Origin: Cavia porcellus
Taxonomy: Eukaryota > Chordata > Mammalia > Rodentia > Caviidae
DNA: 64,000 nucleotides
Direction of reading: 5' to 3'
Assembly (NCBI RefSeq): GCF_034190915.1
Contig: NW_026947491.1
Location: forward strand, 19,904,101-19,968,100
The position numbers and the translations under genes are program-made. Positions within the stretch are counted from its first letter, which is position 1. Each line of letters opens with the position of its first letter. This document shows, piece after piece, positions 50,519-61,739 of this stretch. The notes below the pieces were generated by a model. That model worked only from the letters and a program-made list of their open reading frames with translations. It was not told the DNA's origin and ran no database searches.

Positions 50519-50695
50519 TAATACTAAGTTAACTCCTACACTAACATTGGCTATTCCAGTTGTGGTGCATTGCTGCTGGAACTGGATCTGTTGGCTCCCA
50601 GGAAAGAAAGTGAGTGAATGTGGCAGGATGATAATAGCAATGACACAGAATAAAATTTAAACTAAGAAGTCAGACTCTCTAAAGACACAGTCACA
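50519..50695 (+). pseudogene. IGHV pseudogene, clan II, 3' half (split by provirus)
   Basis: Continues the exon broken at 45317: CTGCTGGAACTGGATCTG followed by CTCCCAGGAAAGAAAGTG matches CDR1 to framework 2 of the functional unit (GGAGCTGGATCCATCAG...CCTGGAAAGAGCCTG). The part to ~50695 is a strongly decayed framework 3. No RSS found. Confidence 0.5.
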
Positions 50696-50699
50696 GTCC

Positions 50700-51010
50700 A
50701 CTTGTCCTTGCAATTGTCTTTATTATCCATAATCATGGTGGTACAGTGTCATCCAAGACATAATCTGAGGGGACACTAATGCACATCCAGGCACAAAGGT
50801 ATCCACTGGTTCCTGGGGAGCAGCATTGCATCTTGAGGACCAGCATGAGGAGTCCAATACAAAGAACAGGGAGCTGCTTGAAAGCAGGAGGGGGTGCTCG
50901 GGGCCAGTGCATAGAGCTCTGGGGTAGCACAAGTACCCTGGAGCCCTGCAGAGGATCAGGAGTGGCCCCAGGATGAGAAGCAGAACAGGAGGTCAGGAGT
51001 GGAGGCTTCT
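50700..51010 (-). pseudogene. Possible 3' end of a retropseudogene, parent unknown
   Basis: On the minus strand, two overlapping frames of ~65-70 codons are followed by an AATAAA signal and CAATTGCAAGG. There is no poly(A) tail or duplication I can define, and the protein text is not recognised. Confidence 0.25.
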
Positions 51011-51614
51011 TGTCAGTCTGATTTTCCCCTCTGTTCGCATCATAAATAACCTAGGGGAACTTGTTGTGTCTCTTCCCTGTTTCACACATGACATTTCCCA
51101 ACTCCAGAGAATAGAAGGTGTCTGTACATCTTCATCACCTTCCTGTGAATTTCTATGGGAGGCATCAATGACCTGAATATCCTGGAAGGAAGACTGTGAA
51201 TCTTAAAATCTCAGATACTTTGGAATTCCCACTTTCTATGAGCCTCACCATCATTGTCATCTAAAATTAAATTGCTAAGTTTTACACAACAAACAGACAC
51301 AGGTTCATGCGGTTAAAAATGTTTCAATTTAGGAAGAGCTAGAATTCAAGTTATAGCACAGGTATTTGTGGTAAACCACTGGATAATTTATGAGTACTGT
51401 TCCATTGTGTATCTTGAACATGCACACGATTTTGTCAATATTTAATAAATTATGCACATATGTCAAAATGTACCTGTTGGATTATACATTCACATTGACA
51501 CAGGTAAAGCAATATTATATATATTAGACAACTTAGAGCCCAGTGTTGTGTCGAGGAGGGAAGAGATGCCAGGCTCCTGAAAAGGGTTATAAAAAGGACA
51601 CTGTTTTCCTGTTC

Positions 51615-51795
51615 ACTTAGGAAGATACTGCAATGCAGGATGGTAAAGACTCCATCAAGGGCCAACTCACCACCTCCACAGCCATCAACAGGAGCACAGG
51701 AATCAGCAACTGAACAATCTGAGAACCGAGGATCAGTCTGAGCACTGCTGTGCCAGCGACACAGAGAGAGAAACGAGTGAAACCAGACACAAACC
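51615..51795 (+). pseudogene. IGHV clan III fragment (framework 3 and RSS)
   Basis: GACTCCATCAAGGGCCAACT matches the end of CDR2 and start of framework 3 in VH3-like genes, and the text ends CACTGCTGTGCCAGCGA before a heptamer-like CACAGAG (51760-51766). The nonamer-like ACACAAACC lies at 51787-51795 with a spacer of 20 bp. Leader, framework 1 and framework 2 are missing. Confidence 0.7.
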
Positions 51796-51817
51796 TTCAT
51801 GCAGGAGGCACTTATGA

Positions 51818-51831
51818 CCAGTAGGGGACAC
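51818..51831 (+). promoter_or_regulatory. Eroded CTCF-core-like site after the 51.7 kb fragment
   Basis: CCAGTAGGGGACAC, 22 bp after the nonamer; the CpG part has changed. Confidence 0.35.
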
Positions 51832-51871
51832 GCATGACCAACAGTTGCGCTGGGCATTTAAATCACTGAGT

Positions 51872-51958
51872 TGCATAAAAGACAGAGGTCAGTGGCAAAA
51901 GCGTCTGCCTGGCCAATAAAAGGTCCTGAATTTGGTTTCCAATAAAAAAAGAAAAATG
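51872..51958 (+). repeat. ID-type SINE, 5' truncated or diverged
   Basis: GAGGTCAGTGGCAAAAGCGT, then CTGCCTGGCCAATAAAAGGT and an A-rich tail. Confidence 0.6.
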
Positions 51959-51961
51959 AAA

Positions 51962-52040
51962 AAAATAGAATAGAGTGCAATGAAATGGAATGTAATGGAA
52001 TACAATAGATTAGACTAGACTAGAATGGAATGGAATTCAA
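51962..52040. repeat. Degenerate GGAAT-like pentamer tract
   Basis: Repeated AATGGAAT and AATAGA words following the SINE tail. Confidence 0.6.
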
Positions 52041-53950
52041 AGGACAGAGCCCACCCCAAGAGCACATTTTTAAAAATGTTTTAAGGTTGATATTTAACAT
52101 TTATACAATAATGCTATGAGGTAATGGAAACAGCAAAAATGAACAATTAAAATAAATATCACGTAAAATCCTAACAAAAATCTCAAAATGATTGATTTGT
52201 TGGCTACTTAAAAACTCCCCAAAGTCAAGAAATCCAGTAAAATAAAGTATTGCATAACAGCTACAGCTTTCACTTATCAAAATTCAGAATTTTGCATTTT
52301 GTATCCTTTTCTCAGTAAAGAAAATAGTTATTTTCATATGGTACATCACATTCATAAATGACAAGGTAGAAAAATACAGTATAGATTTACAATGATTGAT
52401 GTGAATATATTCTCTTATATGTTTCTCAGCAGAAAGTTGATTATGGTGTGCACAAAACATGGAAATACTACTGTAATACAGAATCCACAACCTGTACGTC
52501 AGATATAGCAAAATACAGAAGAAGCAACATTCCCGTAACCCACACTGAAATTTTACATAAGACTCTCATTAAAAGATCTTAAAACTCCTCATTTAATAAG
52601 AAAGAAGTTCAGTAGAAATGACACTGAGAACAGGAGCATTCAGAGATTTCCATGTTCTTGCTTTTATTTCAGTTGATGTAAAATTTGTCCTCTAATTTTC
52701 AAACGTTTATTTTGAGCCAACATTACTTTAATCAGTCACATGTTTATTATTTTATACATTTATTTTCTTTGTGACAAAATATCATTGTTCAACAATTTAA
52801 ATGTTCAGTTATATGAAGGCACAGATGAAACGGAGTCAAATATTTTCACTATCACCTTAGGTGTTTTAAAGTCTCAAATGTACTCAAGAAAACATGATAG
52901 AAAACACAATGGCACAGAATATATTGTAAACAAATCAAAACAGCTCTATGCATGACAGAAAAGACAATGCAGTCATACATGAAACCAAACTAGCTGAGTA
53001 CAAAATGATGACTGTCTATGGCATAGCAAATCAGATGACTGGTTCCAGGGGAGACAAATAATTGTGGGGCTACCACGGAGGTTTCTACAGAGCTTCCTGC
53101 TGACTGTGACTGACCTTGGCTATGAGGCTGTGAAACTGTGGGTAATGGGACAAATTGATGGGATGAAGCCCACTGTCATGTGAGATTTTTCACGTCTGGC
53201 ACTGAACAGTTGATGAGGATTTCCTCAAGTGTTTTGAGGTAGGCTTAGCAAACAATGTGTTTCACTGATTCATTGGAAGCTCCAATTCAAATGCAGTTGA
53301 ATGTTTACACACACATTGATGTTACTCTTCAAATTAATTTAAAATAGGCAACAAAAATGTGTGTGGAAGAAGGGGCAGTTACTAAAGTCACCATATGCAC
53401 TGCACAGTTATCTGGTATGAAATGAAGGAGTTTTATTAAATTTGGGTTATTGAAAGCAGTAATTTCCATAGAGAAGTAAAGTAAAGAGATTTAGTTTGTG
53501 AAAACTTTTAATAGGTACACTATTATCTCCAACTAAGAAAACATACACTTCATCACCTTTCTCCAAATAGAATAAAGCTCCTATTATATCTGTGATATTT
53601 GTTATGATATTCAGATCTTACAGAATTTATATCTCAAATCCTTTAGACTAACACTAATGTTTGTAACAAATCAAAGTTCTAAATCATGATGTTTAAAGGG
53701 AAAATATTTTCAAACTAACAAGTGTGACATTAGAGAAGTATTTTATAAATAATTTAGAATCTTTTGAAATTAATACAATGAAGTGTCCATTTCATTTTAT
53801 CATTCAATAATTAATTAACATGATCAAAATTTCTCATTTGCACAAAATTATGCAAGTTGATTGTGGATTCAAATTCTCCATGTTAACCAACATTTAGAAA
53901 CTGCTTATAAGTCTAGAAGTTCATAAAGTCTAATTTCATGCAGTGCACAA
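52041..53950. other. AT-rich intergenic sequence
   Basis: Short frames only. No V similarity, repeat family or gene recognised. Confidence 0.5.
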
Positions 53951-56177
53951 GTTTCTCAGGTACTGTCTGAGGAACCCAGTGTAAGTATCTGTGAGGACAC
54001 ACCTCTGCCCAGAAGGTCCGGATTCACCTCCTGTCTACACATTTTGTTCTGCAGCACTCTTGGGTTGTCCCCAAACCAGCATTTTGTAATTGCCTGCTGA
54101 TGAATAAAGCAAACATTAAAATAATTGCTGTGTTGCAGAGATTTGTCAAAAATCAAAACAAGTTCATCTATAAGGTAGTAGAGTGAGATGTAACTGGTGA
54201 TTTTGTCTGTTGCAATCAACAGAACAAGTTTTATCTAAAGAGTCATCCCCTGTGACCACACATCCTCCTCAATCCTGTGAATGGCTTCCCACCTCGGGAC
54301 TGTTACTGAAACTGAACCATGGACTGATGAGCAGTAAAGGCAGTCACATATAGTGTCCTGGGAAGCAGTGGAGGGCGAGGGCAGCAGGTCAAGCACAGGA
54401 AAGGAGCAGACATGTGTGTGTCACTTACAGACTATTCACAGGGATTTCACACCTGAACACAGAGGACCTGCAGGTGAGCAGGCTGCAGAGCTTTAGGCTT
54501 CTGACAAAGACCTGGACTCTCACTTCTTCTCCCACCACCGAATATTGATACCACAGAAAAATGTCTGTCAGAGTGGGTCATGAGCAGAGGTGTGGGTTGC
54601 TCCACAAGACACATAAGGAGACTCCCTCAGCTCTTGGATGATTCCCAAAAGAAACTCACTAGGTATTTTCCATCATGTCACAGCGCATATGCGAGCTGGT
54701 TCCTACACAAAAGGGCCAAGCCTTCAAATCCTTTGCTAGTCCTGATCATTGTGCTCTGAACTGGATATGACAGTGACTTTGTAACTATTATTCTTGCTCT
54801 TATGTAAGGAAATACCAAAGACTTCTCAAAATCTGAAAGTTTTCTAAATGAAGGTCAGATGTGTACTCTTGGCTTTGGTCCAGAAAGTATGTGCATCTTA
54901 ATACTGAGTTTCCTGTCCTCAAAGCTCTTGGATGTGGAGAGGTCTACTAGTCTTGCTGATGAGGAATTCATTAAGTGGACCTCACCTCTCCTTTCCTGAT
55001 GAATATCATTGTCAGGTTTGACTGAACCCTGAAGATGTTAAATGTGAAATAGAAACATGGTGCATAAAAGATGAAAACAAGGGGGAGTCACTGCAGGTGG
55101 TGCTAATTTTCATAGGATGTCTAGAAGAAGAAGAGAAATGTGGGCCACCAAACAGGAGTGCTGGTACACATGTGTATTGCTGGCAAATGGGATTCTGAAA
55201 AGATCGAATCACAATACCAAGACTAACTAAGGTGAACTTCAATATGAGAGCCATTTTCACAAAACAGGAATGCCAATATATGTTTTGAGCCAGCCATCAT
55301 GTCACAAGTCTCTAATGGTGGCCTCAGGAAGATGAGGGGAGAGAATGCCATACATTTAAGCATAGCCTTGGCTGCCTAGAGAATTCAAGGTCAGCCTCAG
55401 CCTCAGTACCTGGACTACAATGTGGTGTTCTTGGAGAAAACAAACAAACCAACATTAAGAATGACAGATACAGTATGATTATCAAGCACAGGTTTCAGGT
55501 GAACTTCTGGGGATATTGTTATTGTCTGCAAGATGTCCATAATACATAATTGTTTCTCAGTGGATAGTGAGGTAGAGATAGGCACTTTGTATTTAAGAAT
55601 CATCTCCAGAGAACAAGAGGAGTTGCTGAACATAGAAGGGCAGTTCTCACTCAGTAATTGCACAAGGTTATGGGAGGATAACCATTTCACCCAGACATCT
55701 TCTTTCCCCAATGATCCAAAACATTCTAAAGAATATGCACAGGACCCACATCCTTATTTCCAGTTCCTGCTGGATCTGGTCAGGCGGGACTTGGATCACA
55801 GGGTTTCATAGAGCAGGTAGCAAATGAACCTCTGCTGACAACAACAATGATGGTGAAGCAAGGGCATGGATGACACCAAAAAGAGATCAGGGAGACAAAG
55901 GGGGCCCATGCTCATGTTCTTCCTGCAGCAGCAACGATGCAACCTTGATGGGAAGAGACTCAGCCTAGGGGTAAAGTAGAGGGTAGAGACTGTGGGATGC
56001 TGATCAGGGACAGGAAGTTGGGGTGTTCATTGCCCTGCTTCCACTATTCCTGTGAAACCACTTATCACAGAATCTAACCCAACTAGAACTCAGGATGAGA
56101 GGTTGCTCTCAGCACCACAAAAGACTAGAAATGTCCTGACCTCATTTTCCCCTTCACATAAGAACTGGGCACCCCAC
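53951..56177. other. V-unit spacer and 5' flank of unit 7
   Basis: Paralogous to 37700-40050 and 17170-18816 plus 25610-26320. No gene seen. Confidence 0.6.
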
Positions 56178-56185
56178 ATGCAAAT
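56178..56185 (+). promoter_or_regulatory. Ig octamer of functional clan II gene
   Basis: Perfect ATGCAAAT, 116 bp before the start codon. Confidence 0.9.
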
Positions 56186-56293
56186 TCATACTCCAGCTCT
56201 AGCTTAAAATTCACTCATGGGTTGTGGGAGCTCACAGCTCCATCCCCAAACAGGGCTGAAGTCTTTCAGAAAGTCAGGGTTGTGGTATATAAG

Positions 56294-56728
56294 ATGAGAC
56301 TGCTGGGTCTTCTCCTGTGCCTGGTGACATGTCCTCATGGTGAGTGTCCTCAGTGTGGGAACTGGGTCCATGGGAAGGTTTGGAAAGCAAGTGAATGACC
56401 GGAATGTTTTCTTTTCTTTAGGTGTCCTTTCCCAGGTGCAGCTGCAGGAGTCCGGGCTTGGACTGGTGATGCCCTCGCAGACTCTGTCTCTCACTTGTAC
56501 GGTCTCTGGCTCTTCCATCACTAGTGGTTACTATTGGAGCTGGATCCATCAGATCCCTGGAAAGAGCCTGGAGTGGATGGGGTACATATATCCTAGTCGT
56601 AGCACTAGCTACAGCCCGTCCCTCCAGAGCCGCATCTCCATCTCCATAGACACAGGCAAGAACCAGTTCTCCCTGCAACTGAACTCTGTCACCGCGGAGG
56701 ACACAGCCATCTATTACTGTGCAAGAGC
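56294..56728 (+). CDS. IGHV gene, clan II (VH4/mouse VH3-like), apparently functional
   Basis: Germline V segment for the variable domain of antibody heavy chains. Exon 1 is 56294-56339 ([15 protein letters not shown] plus one base of a split Gly codon, donor GTGAGT). An 82-bp intron ends in TTCTTTAG, and exon 2 is 56422-56728. The signal peptide ends GVLS, and the mature chain begins [10 protein letters not shown]. Invariant positions are present: Cys in SLTCTVSG, Trp in [14 protein letters not shown], then YYCAR just before the RSS. CDR1 is [12 protein letters not shown] and CDR2 YPSRST-like. Unusual residues: Leu-Gly-Leu-Val-Met where most relatives have Pro and Lys, His for Arg in framework 2, and Ile for Arg before Asp-Thr in framework 3. 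No stops; the only intact V in the window. Confidence 0.93.
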
Positions 56729-56767
56729 CACAGTGCTCTGATGCAACTGTGAGCCCAGACATAAACC
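56729..56767 (+). promoter_or_regulatory. 23-RSS of the functional V gene
   Basis: Heptamer CACAGTG (56729-56735), 23-bp spacer, nonamer ACATAAACC (56759-56767), one base from ACAAAAACC. Target of RAG1/2. Confidence 0.93.
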
Positions 56768-56788
56768 GCCTTGCAGGGGAATTTAGGA

Positions 56789-56802
56789 CCAGCAGGTGGC
56801 GC
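56789..56802 (+). promoter_or_regulatory. CTCF core site 21 bp after RSS (unit 7)
   Basis: CCAGCAGGTGGCGC, a strong CTCF core, same as at 40665. Confidence 0.75.
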
Positions 56803-57829
56803 TCGACACACATTGCTGTAAGTAACCTGCTTCTCACCAAAGGGTGACAGCCTGGAGGGTTTTCTCTCCAAGTAATTAGAACCTCCATCCCAAGCCCAGC
56901 CACAGGGATCCCAGGATCTTTTATATCTCTTTTCCTCAAGTGTTATGTTTTCAAGAATTAGGGGTTTGTGTCCCAAATATTTCCTTATGGATTGCACAAT
57001 AAATTTTCAATGAAATCATCACTCAGATGATTGCACAGCCTCCTTAGTTTTTAGACGTAGAAACATACAAGCGTGAAAATTATTTCTGTGTTCTTTGCAA
57101 GACTTACCTCCAACCTCAGATGCATTTGTAGGTCACCTTCTTCTGAAGGTCACTTCACAGTTCTTGTTCATACAGAGCCCTTTTTTTTGAATGGCTGGAC
57201 ATGATTCTCTGTGTTGATCTGAGTGTTCACTTATTAGAGCTGTTCATTTCCTCACCCTTGCCATTACAGGCCAATTCCTTAGATAGTGTGGGTGGATTCC
57301 CATGTGCAGAATCCTCTGTAGGCCTACCATTGATAGAGATTATCATGCTGTCACACATCTTGCAGTCATATGGCCCTGCCTGAGCAAGGGTTTCTGTGCC
57401 CCTCAGTGTTAATAGTGCAGAGTCTCACTAACTCTGATGTAATGTCTGAAATATTGTGTGTGTTCATATTTCAAAGTGTCTTTGCTTTACTTACATTTCC
57501 TTCAACATTCTTTGGACATCTACAAATCCTTCTTTCAGCATGATTGGGGGCACTATTGACCAATTCTTGCCCATTGGATAGTGGATATGGAAAGATTCAA
57601 AGGAATGAGCATGATCCATGAAGGAAGAAGATGTACATAGCACACACATGCCAGAGGGAAGGCCAAAATCCCTTGGGAACTAGGATGTCAGGTCTCTTTG
57701 TACTTTCTGAGTCCCTGAATACAAGACTGGATCAGATTGGACCTGGACTGCCACTCGTTGTGAACTGACTGATATCATTTGAGTCACAGGGATTGTGGAC
57801 ATGGGAAGCTGCTGTTAGGGACATTCCCT
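56803..57829. other. 3' flank of unit 7 joined to the clan III remnant
   Basis: Aligns with 40679-41200 and 34249-35100. The promoter and 5' half of the following clan III gene have been deleted. No gene seen. Confidence 0.55.
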
Positions 57830-58012
57830 TTGAGGATCAGATTCACGGCCACTCCCCAATGATTTATTTGCTCAACTCATCTGACAAAACTAGGCAATAC
57901 GGCTGGAACACGCTGTATCTGCAGATGAGCAGGCTCAGAATGGAGGACACAGCCCTGTACCACTGCACAGCATATACAGTGAGGAGACCTCAGTGTGAGC
58001 TCAGAAAAAACC
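57830..58012 (+). pseudogene. IGHV clan III fragment (unit 8)
   Basis: Only framework 3 is clear: CACGCTGTATCTGCAGATGA, then GAGGACACAGCCCTGTACCA and TGCACAG. Extra bases separate it from an upstream piece reading AGATTCACGG. The RSS has heptamer TACAGTG (57975-57981) and nonamer GAAAAAACC (58004-58012) with a 22-bp spacer. Leader, frameworks 1 and 2 are absent. Confidence 0.8.
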
Positions 58013-58021
58013 TCCGTGCAC

Positions 58022-58047
58022 GGGCGCCCTCTTCCAGCAGTGGGCGC
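58022..58047. promoter_or_regulatory. Two opposed CTCF-like cores after unit 8
   Basis: CCAGCAGTGGGCGC (58034-58047) is on the + strand, 21 bp from the nonamer. Just before and overlapping its start, the minus strand reads TGGAAGAGGGCGCC (about 58023-58036), another CTCF-like core. Confidence 0.5.
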
Positions 58048-58924
58048 GTTGATCTATGGAGAACTAGGCAAGGCCAAGGGGCAGGTGCAGAACAGGAAGC
58101 AGGGGGTAGTTTAGTGCTTCCTTGGGGGCTGTGCAGTTTCCCTTCTGCATTAAATCAGCACTTGATCCGACCCAGCGATGCACGAGCTGCTGTAAAGTAT
58201 CCAAGTCCAAGTCAGCATCATGTGTTCCATTTAATTGCATAGGAATTTCACTTAGTGTGTAGATATGACTTGTACCAACCTGAAGTTAACTTGCAAATTT
58301 TGTGGTTAGATTTCTTTTGAATATCTAATCATCAGCACCATTTAAAAATATACATGTGTGTTGCATCCCAGTGATAAGGAATTGTCTCGTGCATCAATAA
58401 ATGCTTCAGATTGGAAATTAAATCTTTCATATCCCTCTCCGTTTTGAGAGCCTGCAGCTCCCTCTTACCGAAGAGCAGCACAAAAGATCAGTGAGGTGGG
58501 CTCAGCCCCAGCAGCACACATAAGATGATTTCAAACCATAAGGAACTCCAGAAATAGCCTTGTCTCTCTGTTTTGCAGAATGCACCCTTAGAGAAGGTTT
58601 GTGTGGATAGATGTGTAGAAGAAGAAGCACAGCCCGCAATCTCTAGCTGCACTGTCACAATGTTCAGCCCTGGCTGCTGAGAGGATAAGAAAGGTTACTT
58701 TTTGACATGACTCTCTTCTTTCCAAAATCCCCACAGCACCTGCTTATATTCAGTGCAACCTTAGGGAAGGAGATGTGATCAGGGCCATTTGTGGTTGTTG
58801 ATTTTGAACTCAAGGGTGTGAAAAGTAATAATGAGAAGAAAACATTTACTCAGGAGTTTTGGACATGGGATAGGGAGGGAACAGGATAATCTGTTCCATG
58901 CCATGTGCCCCTCTAATTTATACT
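58048..58924. other. 3' flank of unit 8
   Basis: Aligns with 36224-37079. No gene seen. Confidence 0.6.
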
Positions 58925-59112
58925 CGGTTATTGGAGGCTGTGAGGACACACTGGCTGAAGCAAACTGTTTCTGAAGATAAAGACTTGCTTTAATCGCTGA
59001 ATGCCATCTTGTAGAACTCCGATAAAGTCAACCTTTTCATTCAAGGAGTATGAGCTTTTGTGGACAGAATCTTTTCCAGTTCTCACACTCCCTTTTTGTT
59101 TTTTTTCTCACA
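58925..59112 (-). repeat. Partial LTR (U3) of a class II ERV
   Basis: On the minus strand it begins TGTGAGAAAAAAAAC directly after a polypurine tract (CAAAAGAAAGGGGAAATTG, 59113-59131) and contains GAGTATAAAT near its far end. It stops where the V-flank homology begins, so R and U5 are missing or not visible. Confidence 0.5.
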
Positions 59113-59760
59113 ACAATTTCCCCTTTCTTTTGATTAATCATTCAGATTGGGAAAGTGGAAGTGTAGATTAGATGCAGGAAGGGTTTGATGGCTTACATAT
59201 GGAAATTCTTTTGGAAGAGACACAAATGACAATTGGGACTGCAAAGAAGAGCCAAACAAAGATTATGTTGACTGCTATAAGAATCCAAATGTCAGTGTTG
59301 AATCCGGGAACTAATATGTGGCCAGTAGGCTGTATCAGTGAGAGGATGCAGTATGAGCCTCTATTTGAAGACCTTGATGTTTTTCCAGAAGCCAACCATG
59401 GAGCTTAGCAATGTCTTCATCCAGATTTTTATGAAAGGCACCCTGAAGAGGACTTTGCAACTCTTCCCAGGTCTCAGAAAGATTAAAAGAATATCGATAA
59501 ATGTACAGTAAACACAATGCAGCATCACTTTTAGGTTGACCATGTGTCCACTGTATATAGTGGTGTTCATCAAGACAGGAGACAGGTGCCTCAAAGGCGA
59601 GAAGAGTTTGTAAAATTTTGTTATCCATATGAGTTGCAGGCATTAATCCTAAGGCAACATTTTGGAAATAGCCAATTATAGTTTGGGCAGTTTGGAGAGA
59701 AGGAGTTGAAGTGACCTCAGTAGCCATAATAGCAATTAATGATGAAAATATTTGTTAAGT
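59113..59760 (-). mobile_element. Class II ERV env (transmembrane) remnant, right copy
   Basis: Two overlapping minus-strand frames (59335-59727 and 59168-59395) read an envelope transmembrane ectodomain with SETWEELQSPLQGAFHKNLD and DIAKLHGWLLEKHQ, then a hydrophobic stretch (IWILIAVNIIFVWLFFAVPI) that fits a membrane anchor. The polypurine tract and LTR follow, in proper retroviral order. A frameshift separates ectodomain and anchor, and upstream env, pol and gag are absent. Paralogous to 113-610. Confidence 0.7.
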
Positions 59761-60278
59761 ATTTTAAACATACTAATATAATACAATTTTAAAAAGTAAC
59801 GATCTAACTCTATCTAAGAATTAATGGTGTATTTTATATTGCTGAGGGAACTTTACATATGTCTCCCAATAACGCTTTAATGTTATTTTTCCCTAAGTGT
59901 TTACTTTAATTCACACATAACTAGGGAGCCCTCCAGCCACCCCGACACACCCAACTGTCCCCTCTCTGCACACTTTTATCAGGCTCTGCCACTTTGGACT
60001 GGGCACAGCCTGGCTGAGCCTTGGCCCAGCCTAATGCTGGTTCTGCCCCCAAGGACGCCTGCTCTGCATCCTGCCTCTCCCCAGCCCAGTGTCATGGTGG
60101 GGATCAGAGAGCAACATGGATCTCACTTGAACAAACTTCCAACAATAGATTTAAAATGTGTGCTCTCTTATCTCTTATCAGAATTAAACACAACTTCCTT
60201 TTAAGAGCATTGATCTCATGAGACAGAGAAAGTATAAAAGAAATTCAAAGCTGTCCCCTCATAGTGACTTATCTTGAT
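59761..60278. other. Intergenic flank, paralogous to 611-1636
   Basis: No gene seen. About 475 bp present in the left copy are missing here. Confidence 0.6.
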
Positions 60279-60286
60279 ATGCAAAT
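60279..60286 (+). promoter_or_regulatory. Ig octamer of clan II unit 9
   Basis: Perfect ATGCAAAT in the same context as 1637. Confidence 0.75.
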
Positions 60287-60376
60287 TATCATTCAAGCTC
60301 TAGGTTCAAATAGCCCCTCAGGGCAGTGGGAGCTCATAGAACTCTGCCAAGACTGGCTGGAAAAGGTAGAGCTCTG

Positions 60377-60848
60377 GTGTAGAAAAGGAGGCTGGCAGGG
60401 CTTTCCATGTGCCTGGTAATAGCTTCCTATGGTGAATGCCAGTGAGGTCCAATAGACCCAGGTGTTTGTAGTGAACACAGGCGACCTACACATATGAATG
60501 ACACTTGTCTTTATGTGTAATGTCCCAGTTGTAGTTACAGGAGTGTAGACTTGTGCTGGTGAAGACCTCACAGCTCTGTCTCTCACCTGCTCAGTCTCTG
60601 AATTCTGCATCACAACCAGTGCTTATTAGTGGCCCTTTGTCAGCCATACTTTAGGAAAGAGATGTGAGTGGATTGGAGAAACAGGATATGATGGTGTCAG
60701 AAAGTGCAATCATTCTCTCACTGGTTGCATCTTCACGTATAGAAACTGAGCCTAGAAGTGCTTTTCTTTCAAATGACCCTGGGAAGGTGCCATACATTAC
60801 TCTGTGAGACACACAAAGCACTCATCCATGTGAACCCATACACCAAAT
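60377..60848 (+). pseudogene. IGHV pseudogene, clan II (unit 9)
   Basis: Close paralogue of unit 1. The start codon is AGG (60386-60388), mature codon 3 is TAG (60532-60534), the acceptor AG is lost, and a TAG occurs at CDR1 (CTTATTAGTGG). Framework 3 is scrambled and the terminal Cys is not recognisable. Decayed RSS: CACAAAG-like heptamer near 60812 and ACACCAAAT (60840-60848). Confidence 0.85.
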
Positions 60849-60869
60849 ACACTGAAGAGATGCTTGAGA

Positions 60870-60883
60870 CTAGCAGGACACAT
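60870..60883 (+). promoter_or_regulatory. Eroded CTCF-core-like site after unit 9
   Basis: CTAGCAGGACACAT, 21 bp after the nonamer-like element. Only the AGCAGG part of the core remains. Confidence 0.2.
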
Positions 60884-61739
60884 GGAGCACACAAATCACT
60901 GTACAGCACTTGAGAAAAATTGAAGGGTTGTCTCTCCACTTGATTGTCCTCTTTCCCAAAACACTCGTGCATGGAATTTCTAGGAAAGTTTTTGATTCTA
61001 ATCCTAAAATGTTGTGTGTTCATGAAACTAGATTTATTGTTCTTTTGTAAACATCTAGCTCATGACAAGATGCACTTAGTAGTTTTTTTTTAACCAAATC
61101 GTTTTGTACAATGCAGGTAACTACACAGTGTAGTTCACTGTTTGGTCTAAAAATACTTGATGATTAGCCATGCCTCTGTTAGGTGCACATCTGCCATCCA
61201 CCATCAGCACATCTCCATTTCATCCATTCCTGGTGCATTAAAAGCCCTTTTACTCAGAATGTTTGGGGAACAATCTCTATGTTGATGTGCTTGTCTACAC
61301 ACTGCACACACTGCTGGAGGAAGTTTATCTTCCTTTGAGGACTTGATCATGTCACAGAGCACACTGAATGAAGATGCTTACCTGTGTGTGACTCAGGAAC
61401 ACCCTCCCTGCCCTCGTCTAGTTCATTCTTCTTCCTGGCTTCCTCCTTCCTCCATGAATCCTGCTCTTTCTGAGCCTGCTCTTCCCCAGGGATACTGTGC
61501 ACCCTGGCCCATATTCTCCTGGCCATGTTGCTGGGTGAATTTGATCAACATGGGCTAAACATCATGCAGACACTGTCTCCAACAGCACTCGCATTGGGGA
61601 GGACCACTGTCATTTTCAGCTTGCTCACAATATGAGGAGATTTAAATCAATCATGTATGTCCAAGTGCATTTGTATAATGAAGCCAAAATAATCAGGCAA
61701 AGCCTTTCCAGAACCATGATGCTTATGAAGTGGATCTGT
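60884..61739. other. Intergenic, paralogous to 2244-3090
   Basis: No gene seen. Confidence 0.6.

Noticed and set aside
56286..56292. TATATAA just before the ATG of the functional V
   Set aside because: Too close to the start codon (a few bases) to be a TATA box; the promoter element is the octamer 116 bp upstream.
56337..56421. Upstream in-frame Met giving a 134-codon frame for the functional V
   Set aside because: That frame reads through the leader intron. Donor GTGAGT and acceptor TTTAG define the true two-exon structure.
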